From a virus: 64,000 nt of DNA. The position numbers were made by a program, and so were the translations under genes. Below are positions 43,760 to 51,684 of this stretch, piece by piece. The DNA is taken from the IMG/VR virus record IMGVR_UViG_3300028365_000002, positions 51,229 to 115,228 of that record, one strand, 5' to 3'. Within the stretch, counting starts at the first letter, position 1; every line of letters begins with the position of its first letter. The notes below the pieces were generated by a model. That model did no database searches and was not told the origin of the DNA. It worked only from the letters and a program-made list of their open reading frames with translations.

Positions 43760-45046
43760 TCAGGCCTCGTAGTGTGCAGTTACACCAAACGGTCCTTCGA
43801 CTGTCTTGTCATGGTGGCTATGGATGATAAAGATTGTATCGCAGTAATTTTCATCACCCCAGCTATTCCAAGCATATCCGTCTGTAAACATAATGAACTT
43901 CTTAGGTTCAATACTGTGTTCCTTCATGTAAGTCCAGTTGACCATAAAGTCTGTGCCGCCGCCGCCTATGATTTTATAATCCATTAAGTCTTCGCCGCAA
44001 TCTGCACTAAAGTCCTGTTCGTTGTAGACCTTTGTATCAAAACACCACAGCTTGATCTTATAATCCTGGTATTCTTCCATAATGCCTTTGATTTCACTTA
44101 AGAAGTCGCGTGCCTGTTCGTCGCCGATTGATCCTGACATATCAAGACACACACAGAGGTCGATTGTTTCTGCAAACATCATACCTGGAAGAATTGCACC
44201 AGTTGACCAACCTTTACGACTTGGGCGACTAAATGAATAGTCGCTGCGGATACTGCTCTGAATCTGTTGACGAAGCAGCTCGCGCCAGTTCATCTTGGGC
44301 TCAGTTAGTTCCTTGATCATACGAGTGATTTCACCCGGTGTGTTACCAGCGCCCGAAGCCTGATGCGCTTGAAGCATAGCTTCTTTGATCTCGTCTTTGA
44401 TAGCACGCATTTCGTCGTCGTTGTAACGCGGACGACCTTTGCCTTTGCCTTTTCCGTCTTTGCCTTCATCGCCGTCCTCGTCACCCCAGTTAAGGTGTTC
44501 GTCCAGCATCTCTCCTAGCGCATCGATTGCACTCTGGCCATTTTTTTCTGCATCCTTGTACAACAGATCATAGACTTCTTCTGAAGTCATCTTATCGTAT
44601 TTAAAGTCTTGGAAACAGTCAATCAACTTCGGCTTGTGACCAATTCGATCACGTACTAGTAAGTTGTTGACAATATAGTCTGCTGCGATGTTATACAGCT
44701 TTGGATGCCGCTCTTCACGCCGCCCGAGGTGATCAAACACACAATGCAGGACTTCGTGTGCAATAACAAACTCAATCTCTTTGTTGCTCATTGCATGGAA
44801 GAATTGTGTATTGTAGTACAAATGACGCCCATCAGTTGCCGCAGTTGGACACCAGTCGTCGGCTGCTTCTACCCGCAGGCGCGTTGCCATGTTACCAAAA
44901 AACGGATGACGCAGAAGAAGACCGAGACGTGCAATAATAATACGGTCTAAAACTTCTTCGCCCATTGTCCTGAGCTCTTCTGGTGTAAGATCTGGATTTG
45001 GCGCCCAGTTCTTTTTAGCGTTGGATGCTGTTTCTTTAACGGACAT
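43760..45046 (-). CDS. VWA-domain metallopeptidase-like protein (MoxR partner)
   Basis: A 428-residue protein. I start it at ATG 45046, behind GAGGT and a promoter; a longer frame to 45262 overlaps the AAA gene. The N-terminal part has a zinc-peptidase-like HEVLH (97-101) in FVIAHEVLHCVFDH. A charged Gly/Lys/Asp linker (190-210) follows. The C-terminal VWA domain has the MIDAS motif D300MSGS and a later GGGGTDF...FTDG. Such proteins pair with MoxR AAA+ ATPases, here the gene immediately upstream. The pair may remodel or process a phage or host complex; its role in phages is not established as far as I know. Confidence 0.8.
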   Translation of the reverse strand: MSVKETASNAKKNWAPNPDLTPEELRTMGEEVLDRIIIARLGLLLRHPFFGNMATRLRVEAADDWCPTAATDGRHLYYNTQFFHAMSNKEIEFVIAHEVLHCVFDHLGRREERHPKLYNIAADYIVNNLLVRDRIGHKPKLIDCFQDFKYDKMTSEEVYDLLYKDAEKNGQSAIDALGEMLDEHLNWGDEDGDEGKDGKGKGKGRPRYNDDEMRAIKDEIKEAMLQAHQASGAGNTPGEITRMIKELTEPKMNWRELLRQQIQSSIRSDYSFSRPSRKGWSTGAILPGMMFAETIDLCVCLDMSGSIGDEQARDFLSEIKGIMEEYQDYKIKLWCFDTKVYNEQDFSADCGEDLMDYKIIGGGGTDFMVNWTYMKEHSIEPKKFIMFTDGYAWNSWGDENYCDTIFIIHSHHDKTVEGPFGVTAHYEA

Positions 45047-45075
45047 TTTAACCTCATGTGTGTTGTCTATATAAC

Positions 45076-45105
45076 ATTGTAGCATTTTTTTCTCGTGTGA
45101 GTCAA
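45076..45105 (-). promoter_or_regulatory. Sigma70-type promoter of the VWA gene
   Basis: Minus strand TTGACT (45105-45100), 18-base spacer, TACAAT (45081-45076). It lies just after the terminator of the AAA gene and 30 bases before ATG 45046. Confidence 0.65.
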
Positions 45106-45119
45106 CCTTTAGTAAGAGA

Positions 45120-45147
45120 AAGTGGGCAGGATTAATCCTGCCCACTT
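45120..45147 (-). terminator. Terminator after the AAA+ gene
   Basis: A perfect palindrome with 14-base arms (45120-45133, 45134-45147; core GGGCAGGATT), just after the AAA stop codon, followed on the minus strand by TCTCTT. An excellent intrinsic terminator hairpin with a short T-rich tail. Confidence 0.75.
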
Positions 45148-45155
45148 GACTCACC

Positions 45156-46238
45156 TTAGGAAGCTTGCGCTGCCTTGATGTACTTGCCGTAACGATCGTG
45201 GAACTCGTCAAAGCATTCGACTGCATCTGGGTCAATTGGCAGACCGTATTGTGACAAGGCAAGCTTAATACCCATTACAACAAGTTCTGTGTCAAAGTTG
45301 TCCATAGTAAACTTTAAGAAGTTGTTAACTTTCTCATCAAACTTCTTATCGCCTTTGTCGTTTGCTTCTTTGAGTTCGTAGCAGAGAGACACAGTCAAGG
45401 AATACATGGCACTGATTTCTTTTGCCTTCATCTCTTTCACGCGTCCTGCAAGGATCTCAGTTGGATCAGGCATGCTTGATGCAACTTTTCGGTGAGCCAT
45501 GAACTTGACTGCAAGGCCTTCGCCGACTGCACCGGCAATCAGGTCAGTAAGTGTTCCTTCGTCGAGATCGTCGCTTAGAAGTTCGCTCACAAATGACCAA
45601 CTACGTGGCGTTGCAAATGAACGGCTTGCTGACTTAGGACTAAAGTCATACAAGTCTTTCTTAGAGAACTGAAGGAAGCCAACGACGTCCTTGTGTTCTT
45701 TGTTGTCGACTGCCCACTGGAACCAGTCGTTAAAGTCAACAGCCATTTCAAGGTGAACAAATCGGTTAGCAAGCGGTGCCGGCATGCGGTAAGTAACACC
45801 TTTGTCTGCCTCTCGGTTACCAGCAGCAATGATCATTACGTTGTCTGGCAGCTTATAAGTGCCGACCTTGCGGTTAAGAATAAGCTGATAGGCGGCCGCT
45901 TGTACAGCTGGCGCCGCAGAGTTCATCTCGTCCAAGAACAAGATAATGTGCTTATGCTTTGCAGCAATTGCTTCGTCCGGAAGCTCAACTGGCGCGCCCC
46001 ATACCATCTTGCCGATATTAGAGTCGAAGTAAGGAATGCCCTTGATATCAGTTGGTTCCCACAATGACAAACGAATGTCAATAACAAGGGCGTCAAGTCC
46101 TGCACCAATTTGATGTACAATGTCTGACTTGCCGATGCCCGGAGGACCCCAAAGGAAAATTGGACGTTGTTTCATCATTGCATGACGGATTGCAGCTTTA
46201 CCCTTATTTGGGCTAACAGTTCTAGTAATCTCAGACAT
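45156..46238 (-). CDS. MoxR-type AAA+ ATPase
   Basis: A 360-residue ATPase. Walker A GPPGIGKSD (31-39), Walker B IILFLDEMNSA (98-108), a sensor-type AAGNREAD and the LANRFVHLEM segment are in the order of the MoxR/AAA_5 group. These ATPases work with VWA proteins to activate or remodel target complexes, and a VWA gene follows directly after a terminator and its own promoter, which suggests that the two are dosed separately. It has its own sigma70-type promoter. The start at ATG 46238 has the SD AAAGGA. Confidence 0.85.
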   Translation of the reverse strand: MSEITRTVSPNKGKAAIRHAMMKQRPIFLWGPPGIGKSDIVHQIGAGLDALVIDIRLSLWEPTDIKGIPYFDSNIGKMVWGAPVELPDEAIAAKHKHIILFLDEMNSAAPAVQAAAYQLILNRKVGTYKLPDNVMIIAAGNREADKGVTYRMPAPLANRFVHLEMAVDFNDWFQWAVDNKEHKDVVGFLQFSKKDLYDFSPKSASRSFATPRSWSFVSELLSDDLDEGTLTDLIAGAVGEGLAVKFMAHRKVASSMPDPTEILAGRVKEMKAKEISAMYSLTVSLCYELKEANDKGDKKFDEKVNNFLKFTMDNFDTELVVMGIKLALSQYGLPIDPDAVECFDEFHDRYGKYIKAAQAS

Positions 46239-46273
46239 TGTAATCCTTTCTATGTGTTGCAGTGCCTACGTAC

Positions 46274-46302
46274 TTTATAGCACCTGTGTCACACTACGTC
46301 AA
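46274..46302 (-). promoter_or_regulatory. Sigma70-type promoter of the AAA+ gene
   Basis: Minus strand TTGACG (46302-46297), 17-base spacer, TATAAA (46279-46274), 36 bases before ATG 46238. Confidence 0.65.
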
Positions 46303-46340
46303 CGACTTTTTTAAAGATTGTGAGATTTTTATATTGTATA

Positions 46341-46727
46341 CTAGTCATTGAGCTTTTTAGCCCTAGTTAACGCTTTGGCAATGCCGAATTTTCGCAAGTC
46401 TCCGCTAAACAGTGCTAACTCGACTGCTTTACGTTCGTTTGTAACATGGATGCTATGCTTGTCTAGGTGATACGGACAGTCGATGAATTTATCTAAGAAG
46501 ATGATCACTTGAGCAGTGAGCGGCATGTCGGCAACAAACGGTATATTGTATATTGCTATTTCTAGCTGATTAACAATCTCTAACCCTAGATCTGTTAGTC
46601 GTAGTCCGCTGCCTTCTTTTTTACGAGTATTTTGCCACCATAAGGAGAGATATTCCTTTGCGGCGTCGTCATTTGCTGTCTTGCCTAACTGTTGTAGAAA
46701 TATTTTAGTATATACTTCTTTGTTCAT
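46341..46727 (-). CDS. Hypothetical phage protein
   Basis: A 128-residue, mostly helical and basic protein. It contains SLWWQNTRKKEGSGLRLTDLG, a turn that might pack around a nucleic acid, and a C-terminal FSGDLRKFGIAKALTRAKK basic stretch. I recall GLRLT-type proteins as common but uncharacterised in T4-like marine phages. It is 2 bases downstream of the preceding gene and followed by the AAA+ promoter. Confidence 0.65.
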   Translation of the reverse strand: MNKEVYTKIFLQQLGKTANDDAAKEYLSLWWQNTRKKEGSGLRLTDLGLEIVNQLEIAIYNIPFVADMPLTAQVIIFLDKFIDCPYHLDKHSIHVTNERKAVELALFSGDLRKFGIAKALTRAKKLND

Positions 46728-46729
46728 TT

Positions 46730-47011
46730 TTAGTTTACTTCCTCGCCAACTAGTTTAAAAACAGCAAAATCACTGGTCCTAAATGTCGAATTAAGTTTCT
46801 TGGCTAGATTGTGTGCGTGTCCTGGATTTGAAAAGCTAGTCTTTTTATATTTAGGTCCTGGGTAGTTTGTTAGAGAATTAGAGCTCTTTAGATTAAAAGG
46901 GTGTTTTTTGTAAAAAACTGCCCAAATTGCATCGGCTTCTAGTACTTGCTCACATCTGTAGGTTTGGCTATTGATAAATTCCAGTAACACAGTTGGCTTT
47001 GGTCGACTCAT
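46730..47011 (-). CDS. Hypothetical phage protein, late promoter
   Basis: A 93-residue basic protein beginning RPKPTVLLEFINSQTYRCEQV and containing NYPGPKYKKTSFSNPGHAHNLA, a Pro/Lys/Ser-rich middle. No known motif. Its CGGAG SD and a late octamer (47038-47045) point to late expression, unlike the metabolism genes upstream. Confidence 0.6.
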   Translation of the reverse strand: MSRPKPTVLLEFINSQTYRCEQVLEADAIWAVFYKKHPFNLKSSNSLTNYPGPKYKKTSFSNPGHAHNLAKKLNSTFRTSDFAVFKLVGEEVN

Positions 47012-47037
47012 TATACGTACTCCGATATATACGTATA

Positions 47038-47045
47038 TATTTATC
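47038..47045 (-). promoter_or_regulatory. T4-type late promoter (GATAAATA)
   Basis: Minus-strand GATAAATA; the predicted start near 47032 precedes the SD CGGAG (47025-47021) and ATG 47011. A 16-base palindrome ATATATACGTATATAT follows it. Confidence 0.55.
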
Positions 47046-47054
47046 TATAACCGA

Positions 47055-47300
47055 CTATTTCCAGTCGCCGCCGCCATTGAGGTCGACCTTGATAACTTCG
47101 TCGTTGTTACTAGCTGCATTTGCACTTACAAACTTTTCTAGGTCCCCGTGCAACCTACTCATCACTAAACCTAATGTAAATGCAAGGTTCTTTGCAGTAG
47201 TAGCGTCGATCCTGACCTCTTTGGAGTTGCTAGACTCTGATGCTTTAACTTTCTGTATAAATTGTTCGATGGGTAATGTGTTAATTGGATCTATTGACAT
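47055..47300 (-). CDS. Small hypothetical protein
   Basis: An 81-residue protein starting at ATG 47300 inside the end of the upstream gene (20-base overlap). Predicted helical middle (IDATTAKNLAFTLGLVMSRLHGDLEKF) and an acidic Gly-rich tail ending DLNGGGDWK. I recall similar proteins downstream of the Rnh-like gene in T4-like marine phages. Function unknown. Confidence 0.65.
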   Translation of the reverse strand: MSIDPINTLPIEQFIQKVKASESSNSKEVRIDATTAKNLAFTLGLVMSRLHGDLEKFVSANAASNNDEVIKVDLNGGGDWK

Positions 47301-47751
47301 TGGTTAACGCTGCTTTCATTTCAATTTGAGTTTTAAACGGTCCGAGGTATTCGTTCCGTTCAATGGTAATTAATTTAGGACAAAAACTCTTAAGCCAATT
47401 CACATTAAACTTAATCAGATAGTAGCCTGCACAGTACACACTTTTTGACTTTTCACTTTTAGTAAACAACGGAAGCTTACGTGACATATCAAACATTCCG
47501 TTGTATGCATGTGCCCTTGTTGGATATCCGTGTACATCCAACTCAACTCTTGCTGACCTAGGAGCAGTAATTTTTACAGTCAACGGATTCTTGCCAAAGT
47601 AATTGGTTAGCTGCTTTTCGTCTTTGTAAAAATGCACTTCGCCTTTTTTAGAAAAAATGAATTTTTCTTCGTCTCTGCTCAGTGTTCCTATACGAACACC
47701 GTGTTCTTCAAGGATCCAAAACTTGCCTTTTAATATTTCTTTTGCTTTCAT
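47281..47751 (-). CDS. Hypothetical protein downstream of the exonuclease gene
   Basis: A 156-residue basic, beta-rich protein. ATG 47751 is chosen because it directly follows the exonuclease stop codon; an in-frame extension to 47775 lies in that gene. It contains KGKFWILEEHGVRIGTL, VHFYKDEKQL and YYLIKFNVNWLKSFCPK. No enzyme motif recognised; it may bind nucleic acid. It overlaps the next small gene by 20 bases. Confidence 0.65.
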   Translation of the reverse strand: MKAKEILKGKFWILEEHGVRIGTLSRDEEKFIFSKKGEVHFYKDEKQLTNYFGKNPLTVKITAPRSARVELDVHGYPTRAHAYNGMFDMSRKLPLFTKSEKSKSVYCAGYYLIKFNVNWLKSFCPKLITIERNEYLGPFKTQIEMKAALTNVNRSN

Positions 47752-47752
47752 G

Positions 47753-48739
47753 TTATTTTCCTGGGTATTTGGCATTTAATGCAGTTGCATATGATGCTGC
47801 TTGGTCTGCAATTCTTTGCATATCCCACTTGGCGCAAAACTTCATTAGTCGAAGTCCAACTTGCGATACTTCCTTTGGTTTAACTGCATCAATAGAATCG
47901 TTGATCTCTTTACGAATGTGCTCGGGTTGCGCTGTTAAGTCACACAGCACTACATTTCGATTATAGTCGTCTAGCACTCGGTGTTCAGTGCCATTATGAT
48001 CAACCCATCGTTGCAACATCATATTATTCCAACTAAATCCTTTCTTGGTCTTATCATTAAACGCTTCAATTAGTCCAACTTTTTTAGCGGTGCCTTTCTT
48101 TCGAACTCCTGGGTATGCACTAAACACGTTATCGCTTACGTCGCCTCGCATACATTTTTCAAACAGCATAAATGCTGGTTCCGGCGCAGGCTTTACTTCG
48201 TTGGTTTTCTTGTCAATAACGGCCTTGCCGTTGTCTTCAAAGTACCCTTCGTGTGTAATTGTAACATTGCTAACGCCATTATACTGACGAACAGTAGGAC
48301 TAACCAACTGAGCAAAGTCACCGTCTGTGCTAATGATAACGTGATTGTCATCGGGGTGTGCTTGTACCCACCCTGCAATTAAGTCATCTGCTTCTAGTAC
48401 AGGATTTCGAATAACAGTACAGTTGGTCTTCTCGGTAACAAAGTCCTTGAACTCGTCAAATATCTCCCAAAATGCCACATCTTCTTCTTGCTGGGTCTGC
48501 GTCATTGCATCCCTATGTTCTTTGCGGTTACGCTTGTACGGCTCGTAGAAGTCTTTACGCCAGCTACGCCCCTCGAGGCAAAACACAACATGATCTGCAT
48601 TAAAGTCTGTCCATGCTTTTTTAACACTGTTAAGCGTGATGTGTAGTGCCATTCCAACTTTTGTATCAATATCTCCTCGGACCACATGGCGCGCCCGAAA
48701 GAATGTATTAGCAGTATCTACTAAAATATATGTGGTCAT
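47753..48739 (-). CDS. rnh: T4 Rnh/FEN-like 5'-3' exonuclease
   Basis: A 328-residue nuclease of the FEN/PIN type, as T4 RNase H, which removes RNA primers from lagging-strand fragments. Conserved acidic sites: ILVDTAN (D8), the Arg/Lys-rich WRKDFYEPYKRNRK arch region, EADDLIAG and STDGDFAQLV; a helix-three-turn region MRGDVSDNVFSAYPGVRKKG binds DNA. Its ATG overlaps the upstream stop codon (ATGA). It is close to T4 Rnh (305 residues) in length. The gene symbol is given for the T4 counterpart. Confidence 0.85.
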   Translation of the reverse strand: MTTYILVDTANTFFRARHVVRGDIDTKVGMALHITLNSVKKAWTDFNADHVVFCLEGRSWRKDFYEPYKRNRKEHRDAMTQTQQEEDVAFWEIFDEFKDFVTEKTNCTVIRNPVLEADDLIAGWVQAHPDDNHVIISTDGDFAQLVSPTVRQYNGVSNVTITHEGYFEDNGKAVIDKKTNEVKPAPEPAFMLFEKCMRGDVSDNVFSAYPGVRKKGTAKKVGLIEAFNDKTKKGFSWNNMMLQRWVDHNGTEHRVLDDYNRNVVLCDLTAQPEHIRKEINDSIDAVKPKEVSQVGLRLMKFCAKWDMQRIADQAASYATALNAKYPGK

Positions 48740-49260
48740 GAAATCTCCGATTTGCCCTTACTAAGGGGTGTTACATTAATATAGCCGCTGCCGCGCCTTG
48801 GGTCGAGCCCTTCGTCACCGAGCATTTGAGAAACAATCTCTTTAAACCATCTATTAACTACTTCTTCTGCAGGATCGTCGTTGGTCCCGTACCCGTTTAG
48901 TACCAAGTCTGTAATAAAAAAGTCATTCCAATCTAGCTCAAAGAATCCATTTCGAATGTCGTCTTGGTTTATATGAATGTCAAGTACATTAACCCAGCTT
49001 TCGCCGTTTGCAGTTGCACGGTCTTTATTGGACATTTTTGCAATCTCGGCGACCCTGGCTTCTTCTTTTGCAAGCTCTGCAGCGTCGGCTGCATCGGCAG
49101 CAAACTTTTCTGATGTTGCTCTTGCTAGTTCGTCAGCGGCAGCGCGCCGTTTAACAAGTTCTACCATCCGCTCCTCTTCGGCAATGCGGGTATCTGTAGC
49201 AGCTTGCGCCGCAGCCTCCAAATCTGCAATACCTGTGACCTTTTTAATCCAATTTTTCAT
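48736..49260 (-). CDS. Hypothetical protein with Ala-rich coiled coil
   Basis: A 174-residue protein: a long Ala/Glu/Arg-rich coiled-coil region (residues 12-85) followed by a mixed C-terminal domain with DWNDFFITDLVLNGYGTNDDP and DPRRGSGYINV. Helical oligomerisation is likely. It is coupled at both ends by 4-base ATGA overlaps (49257-49260 and 48736-48739). Function unknown. Confidence 0.6.
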   Translation of the reverse strand: MKNWIKKVTGIADLEAAAQAATDTRIAEEERMVELVKRRAAADELARATSEKFAADAADAAELAKEEARVAEIAKMSNKDRATANGESWVNVLDIHINQDDIRNGFFELDWNDFFITDLVLNGYGTNDDPAEEVVNRWFKEIVSQMLGDEGLDPRRGSGYINVTPLSKGKSEIS

Positions 49261-49604
49261 TCGTTGGTGTACCTTACTGTCTTCTCAACTACAAATCCAG
49301 CAAGTTCCTGCATTTCTCTATTGCTGTCATTCTTTATTGCATGTTCTCCATACTTGACCATACCACTTGGATCAAGCATGTAATCTGTTTCTTCTTCAGT
49401 CATCATATCAATCCCGCAGTCGCGCAACGTTTGATTAACCCTGTCAATATTAGCCTGTTGTTGAAGTGTATACTTTGATGACGAGCCTGTAGCACGACGT
49501 TCGGAAATAGGAACAATAGTACCATCATCGTATTTTTCAACTAGTTTTGTTACTAACTCGAACGTTGCTGGGTCAAGTGCGTGTGTTTCTAAAAACTTTC
49601 TCAT
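49257..49604 (-). CDS. Hypothetical acidic protein
   Basis: A 115-residue protein. I prefer ATG 49604, which overlaps the stop of the small upstream gene (ATGA), over ATG 49613. It is mainly helical and acidic with TEEETDYMLDPSGMVKYGEHA near residue 75. No recognised motif. Coupled to the next gene by a 4-base overlap. Confidence 0.6.
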   Translation of the reverse strand: MRKFLETHALDPATFELVTKLVEKYDDGTIVPISERRATGSSSKYTLQQQANIDRVNQTLRDCGIDMMTEEETDYMLDPSGMVKYGEHAIKNDSNREMQELAGFVVEKTVRYTNE

Positions 49605-49768
49605 ACTAACCATGCCTCTTGTGTTATATCACTACTGGGTTCTTTATGATACTGTGCAACGAGTTCTGCAGAGAGTAGAAGGTTTGCTTGCTGTAATGAT
49701 TGCAGTGTTCCTTTTCTCATAAAGTACACTATATCGTTAATTGTTTCTTCACTTATTTTATTTTTCAT
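49601..49768 (-). CDS. Small 55-residue protein
   Basis: A short gene: ATG 49768 preceded by AAAAAGGAA, 55 codons, TGA overlapping the next ATG (ATGA at 49604-49601). Sequence features: EETINDIVYFMRKGTL, then a helical LQQANLLLSAELVAQYH. The coupling and the fit between queE and the next gene support it. Function unknown. Confidence 0.55.
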   Translation of the reverse strand: MKNKISEETINDIVYFMRKGTLQSLQQANLLLSAELVAQYHKEPSSDITQEAWLV

Positions 49769-49797
49769 ATTTTTTTCCTTTTTCTAATAGAGAACTT

Positions 49798-50694
49798 TTA
49801 AGTTCCCCAGGCGTTGCCAAATAATTCTATGTGTAGTCTGGGCGTAAATCTCCAACCCTTTTCCATACAAATATTTGCAACCTCTTGTACATTGAGATTG
49901 TATTCTTCTGAGCGGCCGCCCAGTGGCATTAGGTATACTGGACATTCAATACCAACTGCTCGATACGCTTCCACTGCTCTTCCAGCTTCTTCAATGTCGC
50001 TGCGATCTGCAACAACAAATTTAAGATATAAATTACTACCTTCGACACAGGTATATTCGAGTGCAACACTGGGCTTGATTGCTTCGTCCCAGTCTTCGCC
50101 GCTAACGGAAAGTTTAGGCGAACAACTCCACGTTACTGTGATTCGGGTGTTATCATGAAGGTAGTCAAAAAACTCGTCGTGTAACGGCTGTGTAGTATTT
50201 GTTTCAACTGTGATGTTCTTTAGATCCTGCATACGCGGATGTTCAAACAGTTCTACATATACACGTTGCCAAGCAAGCAACGGCTCGCCGCCTGTTAGAA
50301 TTAAATGAATATCTTGACCGTTGTTCATTGTCCACTTGCCTTCTGGCGTAAGTGACAACAGATGTTCTACAACTTCGTCAACTGTTCTGTTGTGTACAAG
50401 ATGTTTGAATTCTGGATAGATACTTGCATACGTGTCGCACCCGGTATGGATGATTGGTAGGTCCTCGAACTTTTCTGTAGTCTTATGTACGTCAGCATCA
50501 ATTAACGCCTTAACTTCGTCGTTGTATCGATTACCGTTTGCATGTTTCTCGGCTCGACTAGGTTCATCTTTACCTAGTCCAAAATTCATGCATCGAAAGT
50601 TACAGCCAAATGTACGCAGAAACACACTAGGTACTCCTACAAATTTTCCTTCGCCTTGCACACTGTAAAATGCTTCGGAATATCTTAGTTTCAT
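49798..50694 (-). CDS. queE: 7-carboxy-7-deazaguanine synthase (QueE-like radical SAM)
   Basis: A 298-residue QueE homolog, the enzyme that converts 6-carboxytetrahydropterin to CDG. AFYSVQGEGKFVGVPSVFLR is the typical QueE start, followed by C31NFRC35 and, after a 50-residue insertion, GC86DTYAS, so the third cluster Cys sits in the QueE CDT motif. LILTGGEPLL and ITVETNTTQP follow. The long insertion between the second and third Cys is unusual compared with bacterial QueE but may be common in phage forms. Its ATG overlaps the folE stop codon (ATGA), so FolE and QueE are coupled. Confidence 0.88.
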   Translation of the reverse strand: MKLRYSEAFYSVQGEGKFVGVPSVFLRTFGCNFRCMNFGLGKDEPSRAEKHANGNRYNDEVKALIDADVHKTTEKFEDLPIIHTGCDTYASIYPEFKHLVHNRTVDEVVEHLLSLTPEGKWTMNNGQDIHLILTGGEPLLAWQRVYVELFEHPRMQDLKNITVETNTTQPLHDEFFDYLHDNTRITVTWSCSPKLSVSGEDWDEAIKPSVALEYTCVEGSNLYLKFVVADRSDIEEAGRAVEAYRAVGIECPVYLMPLGGRSEEYNLNVQEVANICMEKGWRFTPRLHIELFGNAWGT

Positions 50695-51377
50695 CTTAGG
50701 GCAAACTCCTGCTGTAATTTAATATTGTCAAAGAACTCCTTCTTTGTACCTGCATCATCTTTAAATGCACCATGTAGCACAGTTGTTTGTGTAAGACTGC
50801 TAGTTGCCATAATGCCTCTATTTTCGCAACATCCGTGCTGAGCCTGAATGTAGACTCCGATGTCACAGGACTTCGTAGCATTGCCAATTTCCTTAGCAAT
50901 GTCTACTGCTAGTTCTTCTTGCAGGGTTCCGCGTCTTGCACACCATTGCGCAATTCGAGTATACTTACTCAGTCCAATAAGTTTGTCAGCAGCAATAATA
51001 CCAATGTAAGCTACACCGGACACTGGCTGATGATGATGCGAACACATGCTCTTTAGTTCGGAACGAACAACTAGCATACCGTTGTATCCAGTAACTGAAT
51101 CATTTGGAAATGCTGTCGCAGCTGGTATTTCATTGTACCGACCACTCATAATTTCTTTGATGTACATTTTGGCAAGGCGTCTGCCTGTGTCTTTGCTATT
51201 CGGGTCGTTTAACCTGTCGATTACCAAACTATCTAGAACCTGCTCAAACTGAGCAGACAGTTCGTCAATTAGTTCATCTTTTTCGCCTTCTTTAATATAT
51301 TTTGCAATATTATCGCCTGCCCAATATCTTGCGCCTGCTTCTTCAATTCTTACTTTAATTAGTTCACTTGTTTTCAT
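50691..51377 (-). CDS. folE: GTP cyclohydrolase I
   Basis: A 228-residue FolE homolog producing dihydroneopterin triphosphate from GTP, the first step toward 7-deazaguanine. MCSHHHQPVSG has the zinc Cys and His, LIGLSKYTRI is the family signature, and QAQHGCCENRG carries the second zinc Cys and active-site His. It is coupled to queE by a 4-base overlap and driven by a near-consensus promoter with an inverted repeat. The role in DNA modification, rather than folate, is inferred from queE and dpdA. Confidence 0.92.
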   Translation of the reverse strand: MKTSELIKVRIEEAGARYWAGDNIAKYIKEGEKDELIDELSAQFEQVLDSLVIDRLNDPNSKDTGRRLAKMYIKEIMSGRYNEIPAATAFPNDSVTGYNGMLVVRSELKSMCSHHHQPVSGVAYIGIIAADKLIGLSKYTRIAQWCARRGTLQEELAVDIAKEIGNATKSCDIGVYIQAQHGCCENRGIMATSSLTQTTVLHGAFKDDAGTKKEFFDNIKLQQEFALR

Positions 51378-51408
51378 TTCTACTCCGAGTTAATGACGTG
51401 GATGTCGT

Positions 51409-51452
51409 AATATATGGTACAACATATACTTACTTACATTGTACCATATATT
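51409..51452 (-). repeat. Inverted repeat across the folE promoter
   Basis: Perfect 14-base arms 51409-51422 and 51439-51452 (ATATGGTACAA core) with a 16-base spacer. One arm overlaps the -10 box at 51438-51443 and the start site falls in the spacer. It could be an operator for a repressor dimer, or a hairpin formed only in read-through RNA. Confidence 0.7.
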
Positions 51453-51466
51453 TAGATTTTTGTCAA
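51438..51466 (-). promoter_or_regulatory. Sigma70-type promoter of folE-queE
   Basis: Minus strand TTGACA (51466-51461), 17-base spacer, TACAAT (51443-51438). Probably transcribes folE, queE and the small genes down to the exonuclease. Confidence 0.75.
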
Positions 51467-51469
51467 TCA

Positions 51470-51670
51470 TTAATTAAAGTATTTTTTGAGCATTTCTAGT
51501 TGGTCGTGGTACTTGGCCATCTCTGCAAGTTCAATTTCTACAGATTCCATAATATCCGAGTGCTCTCCGATACCCATAGGATTCTTAAGATAAATCTCTA
51601 TGTTGATTCGGTGCTTCTCGATATGCCCTTGGGCATGTAATTCTGCTGCTTTTAACATCTGTTCTCTCAT
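51470..51670 (-). CDS. Conserved 66-residue helical phage protein
   Basis: A 66-residue protein beginning MREQMLKAAELHAQGHIEKH and containing NPMGIGEHSDIMESVE. I recall proteins of this type (GIGEH..I) in many marine T4-like phages; function unknown. A strong AAGGAG SD precedes ATG 51670. It is predicted to be almost wholly helical. The folE promoter begins right at its stop codon. Confidence 0.75.
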   Translation of the reverse strand: MREQMLKAAELHAQGHIEKHRINIEIYLKNPMGIGEHSDIMESVEIELAEMAKYHDQLEMLKKYFN

Positions 51671-51684
51671 GGTATTTTCTCCTT

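Noticed and set aside
43760-45262. 72-residue N-terminal extension of the VWA protein
   Set aside because: The extension lies across the promoter and terminator and in the 3' end of the AAA+ gene; ATG 45046 has the SD and promoter.
47038-47053. AT-rich palindrome as a replication origin
   Set aside because: Only a 16-base ATATAT..CG..ATATAT palindrome next to a late promoter; no repeats or other origin signs.
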